From positions 1 through 64,000 of the forward strand of contig JADZBE010000023.1 of assembly GCA_020852275.1 (NCBI GenBank): a DNA stretch of 64,000 nt. The letters run 5' to 3'. This document shows positions 6,572 to 14,861 of the stretch, in pieces. Both the position numbers and the translations under genes were made by a program. Below the pieces are notes generated by a model. That model saw only the letters and a list, made by a program, of their open reading frames with translations. It ran no database searches and had not been told where the DNA came from. This DNA comes from Phycisphaerales bacterium. GTDB taxonomy: Bacteria; Planctomycetota; Phycisphaerae; UBA1845. Each line of letters starts with the position of its first letter. Positions within the stretch are counted from its first letter, which is position 1.

Positions 6572-9121
6572 ATGGAACCGTTTCTGTCAAAACTTCTGGC
6601 GGCGTCGCTGATTCCGCCGTTCCTGACCTTCTGGATCCTCGTCCTCTGGGGTCCGAAGATCGGCAAGCCGCGCGCCGGATGGGTGGGCCTCATCGGCGGC
6701 ATGGGGCTGCCGCTGCTGCTCTCCACGATCGTCTTCGTCACCTGGTTCTTCACCGGTCCCGAGCAGCGCGACGCGCTGACATCGGCGGCGCAGAACAGCC
6801 AGGTGCTCTGGTCGCAGCTTGGCGATTTCAAGGTGACATTCGGCGTCAAGCTCGACTCGCTCACCGTCGCCATTCACTTCATGGTCTGCTTCATCGCCTT
6901 CTGGATCTTCTTCTTCAGCATCGGCTACATGGCCGGGCATTCGGACTGCGTCCATCATCAGAGCAAGTATTGGCGATTCTTCGCCTACCTGGCGCTGTTC
7001 GGCTTCTCGATGCTGGGGCTGGTCATTTCGCCGAGCCTGCTGTTCCTCTTCATCTTCTGGGAACTCGTGGGCTTGTGCAGCTACCTGCTGATCGGCTTCT
7101 ACTTCGACACCGACTACGCGCCCCCCGCGGCCATGAAGGCGTTCATCACCAACCGCGTCGGCGACTTCGGCTTCATCATCGGGCTGGGGATCGTTTTCAC
7201 GTTCCTGGGCACGCTGGACCTCGAAGGCGCGGCGGCTGCGTTCAAGACCCAGCTCGCGGCGGGCACGGGGCTGTTTGCCAAGACCGTCTCCGTGCCGATC
7301 CTGGGGTGGTCGTTCTCCGGCATGACGCTCGCGACGCTGATGGGCATCGGGCTGTTCTGCGGCGCGATGGGCAAGAGCGCGCAGTTCCCGCTGCACGTCT
7401 GGCTGCCGGATGCCATGGCCGGTCCCACGCCGGTTTCGGCGCTGATCCACGCGGCCACCATGGTCGCGGCGGGCGTTTATCTCGTCGCGCGCGTGTTCCG
7501 CCTGCTGACGCCCGATGCGCAGATGTTCGTCGCGGTGATCGGCTGCATCACGCTGACGTTCATGGCGCTGATCGCCATTGTGCAGACGGACATCAAGAAG
7601 TGCCTGGCCTATTCCACGCTGTCGCAGCTTGGGTACATGATTTTCGGCATGGGCGTGGGGGCTTGGACGGCCGCCCTGTTCCACCTTGTCACGCACGCCT
7701 TTTTCAAGGCCATGCTGTTCCTCGGCAGCGGGCAGGTGATCGAAGGCTGCCACCACGTGCAGGACATGCGGCGGATGGGCGGGCTGAAGAGCAAGATGCC
7801 GGTGACGTGCTGGACGTTTTTCATCGGCGTGCTGGCGATCGCGGGGACGGGCATTCCCGGATTTCATATTGGAGATTTGAGATTCGGTCTGGGCGGGTTT
7901 TTCAGCAAGGACGAAATTCTCGCGGTTGCGTACGACCGTGCGTTCAACTGGGGCAGGTTTGAGAGTGGGGGGGAGCACGCTGCTGCACAGAATGGCGGAT
8001 GGCAAATAGCGAATAGCGAGCGGGAAGAGGCTTCGGAGAGCGTTTCATTGGCGGCATTCTCTGCGCAACACAAGACGGCGCAGCCGAAGGGCGCGCCGGA
8101 ACTGGCGGAACAGGACGCCCATGCGAAGCAGGAAGGCCGCACCGGGGAAGCCAATGGACACGGTGCCGGCACTGCGCAGGAAGCCGGTGGTCACGGCGCG
8201 GAGGAGGGTCACGGCGGCGCCGCCGCGCATCATGCAAGCGCCAAGGATCCGGTCGCCGCGGGCATGAAGGCGCTGCCGAAGTGGATGTTCTTGTTCGCCA
8301 TTATCACGGCCTACATCACGCCGTTCTACATGTTCCGCGCGTGGTGGCTGACGTTCATGGGCAAGCCGCGCGACCCCCACGTTCACGAGCACGCGCACGA
8401 GTCGAAGATGATGACGCTGCCGCTGGCCGTCCTGGCGGTCGGCACGCTGGTCGCAAGCTACGCGCTGTTTCGGCCCATGCTGGCGCATGCGGCGCCGGTG
8501 GCCGCGGACGCGCCGCTGGTCGTCGCCGTGGACGGCGAGGCCCACGACCCCGCGGCTTCGCTGATCGCGCTGGATCACTCGGCGGATCGCAACCCGCACT
8601 CGAAGCTGGTGACGATCGTGGGGTTTTCATTCCTGGTCGGCTTCGCCGTCGCGTGGCTTGTATATCGCAAGGGGCTGGGGATTGCGGAGCGGCTGAAGAA
8701 CACATTTCCCCTCAACTACCTGCACACGTTGCTGGAACACAAGTATTATTTCGACGAGCTGTATGGGTTCCTCTGGGTGCGGGGCTGCCGCGGCGTGGCG
8801 GCAGTGTGCGGGTTTATTGACACGTGGGTCATTGACCTGGTTTACAACCTGCTCTCGTCAGTGACGGAGCGGCTGGCGGCCTTTACGGGTCGCGTGCTGG
8901 ACGCGCAGGGGGTCGACGGCTTTGTCAACGGCATCAGCGAAACGGCGGACGATCTGGCGGAGGCGCTGCGCCGACCGCAGACCGGCGGCATTCGCAAGTA
9001 TGTGTTGTGGACGGTGGGCATAGGCACGGCGGTGATCGCCGCGTTCCTTCTCGCCCCCTACGGCGAATCGGCGTGGACGGTGGTGGCGGAGCGACTCGGA
9101 TTCGGAACCCACGGCGGTTGA
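6572..9121 (+). CDS. nuoL: NADH-quinone oxidoreductase subunit L, with repeat-derived insertions
   Basis: NuoL is the distal antiporter-like proton-pumping subunit. Family motifs include FWELVGLCSYLLIGF (near residue 168), HVWLPDAMAGPTPVSALIH (near 275) and GFFSKDEIL (near 445). At 849 residues it is well above the usual 610-700. Two insertions explain much of this. A short FHIGDLRFG sits inside the normally continuous G-I-P-G-F-x-G-F-F-S-K-D motif (nt 7860-7890). A block of about 100 residues, rich in Ala, His, Gly and Glu, lies at residues 465-565. Its start is written in the same heptamer words seen between genes (nt 7990-8025). Downstream the normal C-terminal helices and the lateral-helix region resume, so the gene looks functional. 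Confidence 0.93.
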   Translation: MEPFLSKLLAASLIPPFLTFWILVLWGPKIGKPRAGWVGLIGGMGLPLLLSTIVFVTWFFTGPEQRDALTSAAQNSQVLWSQLGDFKVTFGVKLDSLTVAIHFMVCFIAFWIFFFSIGYMAGHSDCVHHQSKYWRFFAYLALFGFSMLGLVISPSLLFLFIFWELVGLCSYLLIGFYFDTDYAPPAAMKAFITNRVGDFGFIIGLGIVFTFLGTLDLEGAAAAFKTQLAAGTGLFAKTVSVPILGWSFSGMTLATLMGIGLFCGAMGKSAQFPLHVWLPDAMAGPTPVSALIHAATMVAAGVYLVARVFRLLTPDAQMFVAVIGCITLTFMALIAIVQTDIKKCLAYSTLSQLGYMIFGMGVGAWTAALFHLVTHAFFKAMLFLGSGQVIEGCHHVQDMRRMGGLKSKMPVTCWTFFIGVLAIAGTGIPGFHIGDLRFGLGGFFSKDEILAVAYDRAFNWGRFESGGEHAAAQNGGWQIANSEREEASESVSLAAFSAQHKTAQPKGAPELAEQDAHAKQEGRTGEANGHGAGTAQEAGGHGAEEGHGGAAAHHASAKDPVAAGMKALPKWMFLFAIITAYITPFYMFRAWWLTFMGKPRDPHVHEHAHESKMMTLPLAVLAVGTLVASYALFRPMLAHAAPVAADAPLVVAVDGEAHDPAASLIALDHSADRNPHSKLVTIVGFSFLVGFAVAWLVYRKGLGIAERLKNTFPLNYLHTLLEHKYYFDELYGFLWVRGCRGVAAVCGFIDTWVIDLVYNLLSSVTERLAAFTGRVLDAQGVDGFVNGISETADDLAEALRRPQTGGIRKYVLWTVGIGTAVIAAFLLAPYGESAWTVVAERLGFGTHGG

Positions 9122-9125
9122 GCCT

Positions 9126-9196
9126 GTAGGGCGGGCTACGCCCGCCGTGAGGCAGTTGGTAAGTACGTGCGAGAAGGCGGGCAGAGCCCGCCCTAC
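9126..9196 (+). repeat. Inverted pair of 21-bp GC-rich palindromes
   Basis: GTAGGGCGGGCT followed by ACGCCCGCC at 9126-9146 is matched by its near-perfect inverted copy at 9176-9196, with two mismatches. Each arm is itself a palindrome (GGCGGGC/GCCCGCC). A 29-base spacer separates them. The pair lies in the nuoL-nuoM gap. Confidence 0.88.
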
Positions 9197-9246
9197 GATA
9201 ATAGAGGAATACTGGGATCCGAGTCAGATCCCGTGGATATCAGGTC

Positions 9247-10917
9247 ATGCTAAGTTGGACGATTTTCCTTCCGGCGATCGGCGCGGTGCTTTGCATGTTC
9301 GCGCCGAAAAACCAGATCAAGCGCATCGCATTTATTTCGACGCTTGCGACGCTGCTGCTGTCGCTGCTGCTGATTCCTGCATTCATGGGCGGCGGCATTG
9401 ACCCCGCCGGTACGTTTGGCACGCGCTACGGGCTGATGCACTTCGTCGAACGCCTGCCGTGGATCACCGGCGAGTCGTTCACCATAGAATACTTCGTCGG
9501 ACTGGACGGACTGAGCTTCCCGCTCTTCATCCTCACGACGCTGGTCGGCTTCCTGTCCTGCTGGGCGAGCTGGAACTTCGAGAACTGGAGAGTCAACAAG
9601 GGGATGCGGACGTACTTCATCCTCTTCCTGCTGCTTGAGACGGGCATGTTGGGGGTCTTTGCCTCGCTCGACTTTTTCCTGTTCTATGTGTTCTGGGAGG
9701 TCATGCTCCTGCCCATGTATTTTCTCATCGGCGTCTGGGGCGGGCCGCGAAAAGAATACGCCGCGATCAAGTTCTTTCTCTTCACTCTCGCCGGCTCCGT
9801 GCTGATGCTCATCGCCCTCGTGGCCATGTACTTTTACAGCGGGGACGCGGTTCGCGCGGCCATGGCGGACGCCTCGTCGCCGGCGGGAGCACAGAGCCAG
9901 GGACTGGTCAGCGGCTACCGCCCCGCCGACGCGCCATTGCTGAACGGTGGAACGTTCGACCTGATCGAGATGGCCACCAACGACGTGATCGCCAAGCACT
10001 TCGCCTCGGACGGAACCACGTTCCTCGGCGTGAAGTTCGCGGTGATCATGTTCATCTTTCTGTTCATCGGCTTCGCCATCAAGCTGCCGAGCTTTCCGTT
10101 CCACACGTGGTTGCCCGATGCGCACGTGGAGGCGCCGACGCCCATCTCCATGATCCTTGCCGGCGTGCTTCTGAAAATGGGAGGATACGGCTTCCTGCGG
10201 CTGTGCTATCCGATCTTTCCTTCCGGTGGGGAGGCGTGGGCGTTTGTGCTCGCCACGGTCGGCGTCATCAGCATTCTCTATGGCGCGCTCTGTGCCATGG
10301 CGCAGACGGACTTCAAAAAGCTCGTCGCCTACAGCTCCGTGTCGCACATGGGCTACGTGCTGCTCGGCGTGGCGGTGATGACCCAGGCCGGCTTTCAGGG
10401 GGCGATGTTCCAGATGCTCGCGCACGGCATCAGCTCGCCCATGTGCTTTTTTTTGGTCGGCGTGATTTACGACCGGGCGCATCATCGCGATCTCAACCGC
10501 TTCGGCGGATTGTGGCTGACGATGCCCCGATACGGCACGCTGGCGACGATTGGCTTTTTCGCCTCGCTGGGTCTGCCGGGCTTGTGCGGTTTCATCGGCG
10601 AGGCGTGGGTGCTGATCGGCACGTTCCAGGCGGGCGCCAACCCGCAGATGCCTTGGGCCTACACGATGGCCGTGCTGGCGGCGGCGGGCGTGATTCTGAC
10701 CGCGGGATACATCCTCTGGACGATCAAGCGCGTGTACCTCGGTCATCCGCACGAAGAGCCGGGTCACGAGATGCCGGAAGCCACGGCGCGCGAGACGGCG
10801 ATCCTCGTACCGTTCGCCGTGCTGTGCATTCTCATGGGCGTGTTCCCGAGCCAGACGGTGTTCAATTATTGCAATGGGACGCTGAATCATATTCTTGCGG
10901 TGGTGACGGGGGGGTAG
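9247..10917 (+). CDS. nuoM: NADH-quinone oxidoreductase subunit M
   Basis: NuoM is one of the three antiporter-like proton-pumping subunits of complex I. The 556-residue product has the family signatures FYVFWEVMLLPMYFLIG (near residue 145, with the key Glu), FHTWLPDAHVEAPT (near 287) and KKLVAYSSVSHMGYV (near 358), which contains the conserved helix-12-side Lys and His. Start ATG 9247 directly precedes the first helix. The upstream SD is weak (CAGG). A segment at residues 200-245 with low conservation resembles a loop expansion. It follows nuoL after the palindrome pair and precedes the S23-type insertion. Confidence 0.95.
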   Translation: MLSWTIFLPAIGAVLCMFAPKNQIKRIAFISTLATLLLSLLLIPAFMGGGIDPAGTFGTRYGLMHFVERLPWITGESFTIEYFVGLDGLSFPLFILTTLVGFLSCWASWNFENWRVNKGMRTYFILFLLLETGMLGVFASLDFFLFYVFWEVMLLPMYFLIGVWGGPRKEYAAIKFFLFTLAGSVLMLIALVAMYFYSGDAVRAAMADASSPAGAQSQGLVSGYRPADAPLLNGGTFDLIEMATNDVIAKHFASDGTTFLGVKFAVIMFIFLFIGFAIKLPSFPFHTWLPDAHVEAPTPISMILAGVLLKMGGYGFLRLCYPIFPSGGEAWAFVLATVGVISILYGALCAMAQTDFKKLVAYSSVSHMGYVLLGVAVMTQAGFQGAMFQMLAHGISSPMCFFLVGVIYDRAHHRDLNRFGGLWLTMPRYGTLATIGFFASLGLPGLCGFIGEAWVLIGTFQAGANPQMPWAYTMAVLAAAGVILTAGYILWTIKRVYLGHPHEEPGHEMPEATARETAILVPFAVLCILMGVFPSQTVFNYCNGTLNHILAVVTGG

Positions 10918-10922
10918 GAGAA

Positions 10923-11576
10923 GGCAACGAGGCAACGAGGCAACTAGGCAACCAGAGAATAGGGCGAACAGGCAGGAAGGCAAGCGGCGGCAGGTTGGTT
11001 GTTGATGGCGGAGATTCGGTCATTCAAGGATCTCTTGGCGTGGCAGAAAGCCATGGATCTGTGCACGAGCGTTTATGAGATCTCTCGTGCGTTTCCGAAC
11101 GACGAGCGGTTTGGGTTGACCAGTCAGATCAGGCGCGCCGTCGTATCGGTTCCTTCGAATATCGCCGAAAAATATGGGCGACAACGGACGCACGACTACT
11201 TACGGTTTCTAGATGTTGCCCTCGGTTCGCTGTGCGAGGTCGAAACTCAACTGCTCCTGTGCCGAAACCTGAGAATCGCTTCCGAGGATGGAATCGCCGG
11301 GTGCATGAGCCTCCTGCGTGATGTGGATCGGCTTCTGTGCGGATTGAGTCGGGCCGTGAGGAATAGTGCGCATAAAGTGGAGCACTGATTCATGGGTGAA
11401 GAACAACAACTGGGCGGCTCGCTTTCAGCGGAAGACGCGGAGTATCCAATGGTCCACGTGCCGGTTCCGGAGGCTTGTGCTTCCCGTCTGTCCCTGTATG
11501 CCTTGTCGCATAGTTCGCTGAAAGGCTTGTTGCTCGGTTGCCTTGTTGCCTTGCTGCCTTGTTGCCTGGTTGCCTT
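10923..11576 (+). repeat. Inverted octamer arrays bracketing the S23-type gene
   Basis: The left arm at 10923-10954 has four consecutive octamers of type GGCAACGA. The right arm at 11537-11576 has five octamers of type TTGTTGCC, the reverse complement. Between them lie the four-helix-bundle gene (11005-11388) and about 150 bases without a convincing gene. The arms could form a long imperfect stem of about 32 bp with the gene in the loop. The whole block separates nuoM from nuoN. Confidence 0.85.
11005..11388 (+). CDS. Four-helix bundle protein (S23/IVS family)
   Basis: The 127-residue product begins SFKDLLAWQKAMDLC and contains LTSQIRRAVVSVPSNIAEK. These are the hallmark sequences of the four-helix-bundle family first known as proteins encoded in intervening sequences of 23S rRNA genes. 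Members form pentamers of helical bundles, and their biochemical role is not established. The length (about 120) is typical. ATG 11005 was chosen; two in-frame TTG codons precede it. The gene stands alone between nuoM and nuoN and is bracketed by inverted octamer arrays, so it looks inserted into the operon. Its base composition appears less GC-rich than nuoM and nuoN, consistent with acquisition. Confidence 0.9.
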   Translation: MAEIRSFKDLLAWQKAMDLCTSVYEISRAFPNDERFGLTSQIRRAVVSVPSNIAEKYGRQRTHDYLRFLDVALGSLCEVETQLLLCRNLRIASEDGIAGCMSLLRDVDRLLCGLSRAVRNSAHKVEH

Positions 11577-11609
11577 TGCACCGTTTCGCCTTTCCAACTC
11601 GACGCACTC

Positions 11610-13244
11610 ATGTTAGCTGAATCAAACATCTGGACCGGTATCGACGTCGGCCAACATCTGCGCCTCTTCGCGCCGGAGCTGGCGCTGGTGGCGACGATGC
11701 TGGCGATCGTCAGCGTTCCCGTGCTTCTGGGTCGCAGCGCGCGAACGGTAGGGACCGTGGCGACGATCGGCGTGCTGGCGGCGCTGTTTCTGGTCTGGCG
11801 CGGGTTCGGGCTTAAGCAGGTCGGCAGCGGGGCGCTCTCGACCGACTCCGGCTCGACGATGCTGATCGCCGATCAGCTTGGCTTGTTCTTCAAGCTCATC
11901 CTCATGGTCTTTCTGTCCTGCGTGACGCTCCTGTGGTGGATGGGCAGCGCGCGGGAGGAGCGCGACGCGCCGGAGTTTTTCATCCTCCTTCTCGGCAGCG
12001 CCCTGGGCATGGCGCTGATGGTCAGCACGACCAACCTGCTGATGATGGTCATCGCCATCGAGACGGCCTCGATGCCCAGCTATGCGATTGTCGGTTTTGA
12101 CAAGCGCAACCCCAAGGCCGCCGAGGCGTCGCTGAAGTACATGATTTTCGGCGCGATCTGCGCCGCGACGATGGTGTACGGCGTGAGCCTGCTCTACGGG
12201 CTGACGGGCGGCTCGCTGGAGGCGGCGGACGCGGCGAAGATGTGGTTTGCGACCTTGGAGTCGCCCAACCGCCTGCTGGCGTCCGTGGGGCTGATTTGCG
12301 TGCTGGTGGGCATCGGCTTCAAGATTTCCGCCGTGCCGTTTCACTTCTGGTGTCCCGACGCGTTCGAGGGCGCGCGGATCGAAGTCACCACCTGGCTCAG
12401 CGTGGTGAGCAAGGCCGCCGGGTTGGTCATGCTCATCCGGCTCGTGCAGGTGTTCTGCATGGCCGCCGGCATCGAGTCAGTGGACCTGTGGCAAGCCCGC
12501 TGGTCGATGATGGCGCCGCTGGCGTGGGGCATCGGGCTGATGGCGATGGTCACGTGCACGTGGGCCAACTTCGCCGCGTATAAGCAGACCAGCGTGAAGC
12601 GCATGCTGGCGTACTCGTCGATCGCGCACGCAGGATACATGCTGATGGCCGGCGCGGTATTTCTCAGTCCGGCCGCGCCGGATTCTCAGACCGCCACGAG
12701 CGCGCTGCTGGTGTACATCGTCATATACCTCTTCATGAATCTCGGCGCATTCGGCGTCGTGGCGCTGGTGGTGTGGCGGACGGGGAGCGACGACCTTGAC
12801 GCCTTCACCGGGTTGATCCGCCGCGCTCCGGCGCTGGCGGTGCCGATGGTCATCTGCCTGATCTCTCTGGTGGGACTGCCGCCGTTTGCCGGATTCCTCG
12901 GAAAATGGTGGATCCTCGTGGCACTGGGAAGGCAGGGGACGATCCTGTCGTGGGTGCTGGTGTCCGTGGCGGCGCTGAACACGCTCTTCAGTCTTTACTA
13001 CTACATGCGCGTCGTCGTGCGGATGACGCTCAAGGACGATGGGCGGGCCTCGTTCTCGTCCCCGGCGGGGGGCGTGGCGATGGTGAACGTCTGTGCCCTG
13101 GCACTGATCGTGCTGTTCATTGCGATCGGACCGTTGAAGCGATCCGCTGACCACTACGCCGCCCGGATGTTTGTCCCGCGGGCGTCGCAGAGGGCGTCGG
13201 CCGTCGCGCCGGGGACCGCGTCGCTGGCGGAGCTTGCACCGTGA
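11610..13244 (+). CDS. nuoN: NADH-quinone oxidoreductase subunit N
   Basis: NuoN is the third antiporter-like membrane subunit of complex I. The 544-residue product shows the conserved ETASMPSYAIVGF (near residue 150), FHFWCPDAFEGA (near 247) and KRMLAYSSIAHAGYML (near 330) motifs of the family. ATG 11610 was chosen because upstream in-frame codons translate the octamer array (LLPGCL and similar). No clear SD is visible, so translation may depend on the operon context. The stop TGA overlaps the GTG of the next gene by 4 bases, implying translational coupling. Confidence 0.94.
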   Translation: MLAESNIWTGIDVGQHLRLFAPELALVATMLAIVSVPVLLGRSARTVGTVATIGVLAALFLVWRGFGLKQVGSGALSTDSGSTMLIADQLGLFFKLILMVFLSCVTLLWWMGSAREERDAPEFFILLLGSALGMALMVSTTNLLMMVIAIETASMPSYAIVGFDKRNPKAAEASLKYMIFGAICAATMVYGVSLLYGLTGGSLEAADAAKMWFATLESPNRLLASVGLICVLVGIGFKISAVPFHFWCPDAFEGARIEVTTWLSVVSKAAGLVMLIRLVQVFCMAAGIESVDLWQARWSMMAPLAWGIGLMAMVTCTWANFAAYKQTSVKRMLAYSSIAHAGYMLMAGAVFLSPAAPDSQTATSALLVYIVIYLFMNLGAFGVVALVVWRTGSDDLDAFTGLIRRAPALAVPMVICLISLVGLPPFAGFLGKWWILVALGRQGTILSWVLVSVAALNTLFSLYYYMRVVVRMTLKDDGRASFSSPAGGVAMVNVCALALIVLFIAIGPLKRSADHYAARMFVPRASQRASAVAPGTASLAELAP

Positions 13245-13681
13245 CCGATCGTCGCCAGGTCATCGATATCCTCAACGAGTTGCTTCGCCAGGAGCGGGGC
13301 AGCCTCGTTTCGCACCTGCTCGATTCGACCCTGTTCGTCTCACGGGGCACGACGGACCAGGACGCCGCCTTGCGCAGGATCGCGGCAGAGATCAGGGAGC
13401 ACGAAGGCTGGCTGGCGGAGACCATTGCCTCGCTGCATGGCGGCGTGGCCCCCTCGTGCGGTGATGTGCGGGCTGCGGGACTGCACTATCAGGAGGTTCA
13501 CTTCCTCCTGCCGCTCGTCATCGAGAACGAAAGCCGCGTCATCCGCCGCTACGAGGCCGCGCTGAAGCTGCTCGCCGGGGAGCCGGGCGCAGCCGCCGTC
13601 GCGTCCCGCATCCTCTCGCGCCACCGCAAACACATGGCTGAACTGAGGGCCTTCGTCGGCGCGCCCTCCCCGGCGTCATGA
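13241..13681 (+). CDS. Ferritin-like helical protein
   Basis: The gene starts at GTG 13241, overlapping the nuoN stop by 4 bases (GTGA). The 146-residue product is predicted to be four amphipathic helices. Possible metal-ligand positions recur in ferritin order: Glu in helix 1 (ELLRQERGS), E-x-x-H-like in helix 2 (EIREHEGWL), Glu in helix 3 (YQEVHFLLPLVIENES) and His/Glu in helix 4 (RHRKHMAEL). This suggests a di-iron ferritin-like or rubrerythrin-like fold, but the ligand set is not exact. Its coupling to nuoN is notable; a link to complex I is inference. The stop codon TGA is formed by the first bases of a dispersed repeat (TGAACCCGTAGC). Confidence 0.6.
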   Translation: MTDRRQVIDILNELLRQERGSLVSHLLDSTLFVSRGTTDQDAALRRIAAEIREHEGWLAETIASLHGGVAPSCGDVRAAGLHYQEVHFLLPLVIENESRVIRRYEAALKLLAGEPGAAAVASRILSRHRKHMAELRAFVGAPSPAS

Positions 13682-13761
13682 ACCCGTAGCGCCGGCGAGG
13701 AAGCACATTCCGAACCCGTCGCTCCGGCGAGGGAGACCCGAACCCGTGCCGCCGGCGAGGG
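13680..13761 (+). repeat. Three copies of the GAACCCGT...CCGGCGAGG element
   Basis: Copies start at 13680, 13712 and 13740. Each reads GAACCCGT, a few variable bases, then CCGGCGAGG. A related inverted form lies near 13799-13818 (TTGGCGCTACCGG). The same element appears as an inverted pair at 18591-18634. It fills the gap between two convergent genes (13681-13846); I see no gene there. Confidence 0.85.
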
Positions 13762-13845
13762 CAAGCCGGATGCTCGGTCCGCACGGACATTCCACCCTTG
13801 TTGGCGCTACCGGTACGGAGCGGGGTGGCGGCGCACTCACGGGCA

Positions 13846-14655
13846 TTACGGTTTCGGCGGCGACTCGCCACCGGGGCTGCGCGGCGGGGAGTCGCCGCCG
13901 AGGATGCGCGGCGAGGTCCGATCCGGCGGAATCTCGTCGAGAAACTTGATCAGCCGCTCGGCGAACGCCGCCGGATCGTTCAGGTAGCACGGGTGCGGCG
14001 CGCCGGGCATGAGATAGAACTCGCCCTTGGGCAGCTTCGCCGCGAAAGCTTCCCCCTCCTTGTACGGGTGACCCTCGTCGCGCTCGCCCCACACGACCAG
14101 CGTCGGGCAGGTGATGCGGTCCATCCTGTCCGCGACATCTTTCAACCCGACGGGCGCGACCGGCACGAAGCCCGCCAGCTTCTCGGCGTTCTCCACGACG
14201 TAGGGCAGCGCGTAACCGCCGCTCATCGACGGCGCAACCACGACCGGCTTGGTCTTCGCAAGGAGGGGAATCAGCTTTCCCAGCAGCTTCTCCCTGGCGA
14301 CCGCACACTTCGCCGACTGCCCAAACCCCGGCAGATCCACCGCCACGACCCTTCGCCCAGACTTGGCGAGCGCTTTGAGGATGCCCTGCTCCTCCCATGT
14401 CTTGGCTTGGAACGCCTGCCCGTGCAGCAGGATGACGACCTGCCCATACTCCGGTCCGCTGGCGAGCACACGAATCGTGCAGTCCTCAACGACGACGGTC
14501 TGCGATTCGACTTTCAACACGCCGTCCGCGGCCGGGTCGGCCGGTTGCGGCTTGCCGCCCTGTGGAGGGGGCGGCGGCGATTTCGGCGCATCCTGGTTGG
14601 GCAGCAGGAACGGCAATGAAAATGCCATCAGAAGAAGGCACAGGGTCGCGTTCAT
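13846..14655 (-). CDS. Secreted ABHD14/CIB-like alpha/beta hydrolase
   Basis: The 269-residue product has a signal peptide (LCLLLMAFSLPFLL), a Pro-rich linker and an alpha/beta-hydrolase domain. The domain follows the ABHD14 (CIB) pattern closely. It has oxyanion strand LLHGQAF, then VVAVDLPGFGQS, and the nucleophile elbow APSMSGGYALPY, which uses P-S-x-S-G rather than the usual G-x-S-x-G. GFVPVAP, the acid in WGERDEG and the catalytic His in PHPCYL follow. In mammals this family includes a hydrolase with reported deacetylase-type activity; the substrate here is unknown. The C-terminal 25 residues are a Pro/Gly/Ser tail encoded by a small inverted sequence (GGCGACTCGCC). Start ATG 14655. The 14656-14861 gap between the divergent genes probably holds both promoters. 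Confidence 0.82.
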   Translation of the reverse strand: MNATLCLLLMAFSLPFLLPNQDAPKSPPPPPQGGKPQPADPAADGVLKVESQTVVVEDCTIRVLASGPEYGQVVILLHGQAFQAKTWEEQGILKALAKSGRRVVAVDLPGFGQSAKCAVAREKLLGKLIPLLAKTKPVVVAPSMSGGYALPYVVENAEKLAGFVPVAPVGLKDVADRMDRITCPTLVVWGERDEGHPYKEGEAFAAKLPKGEFYLMPGAPHPCYLNDPAAFAERLIKFLDEIPPDRTSPRILGGDSPPRSPGGESPPKP

Positions 14656-14861
14656 AACAGGTCAGCTCCTCACTACTACGACATCGCGCCGGGCCGCGCT
14701 GCGCCTAAGTGAAGCGTACTCCAATCTCGCATCCTTCGCCAAAGCTCGCCTCACCCGTGCCCTCGACTTTCCGATAAATCCGAAACGGATGCCTTGAAAA
14801 ACCCCGCTTTGCCTGCTGTCGTCGCGGGGTCCCCGGCGTTTGGCGCTCGGATCGGCAGGAA

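Noticed and set aside
9250-10983. 577-codon leftward frame antisense to nuoM
   Set aside because: A high-GC shadow frame, rich in Arg, His, Glu and Gln, over a certain gene; similar shadows lie opposite nuoL, pnp and others.
11392-11616. Small open frame after the S23 gene (74 codons)
   Set aside because: Its second half is translated from the TTGTTGCC octamers, and it lacks an SD and protein-like pattern.
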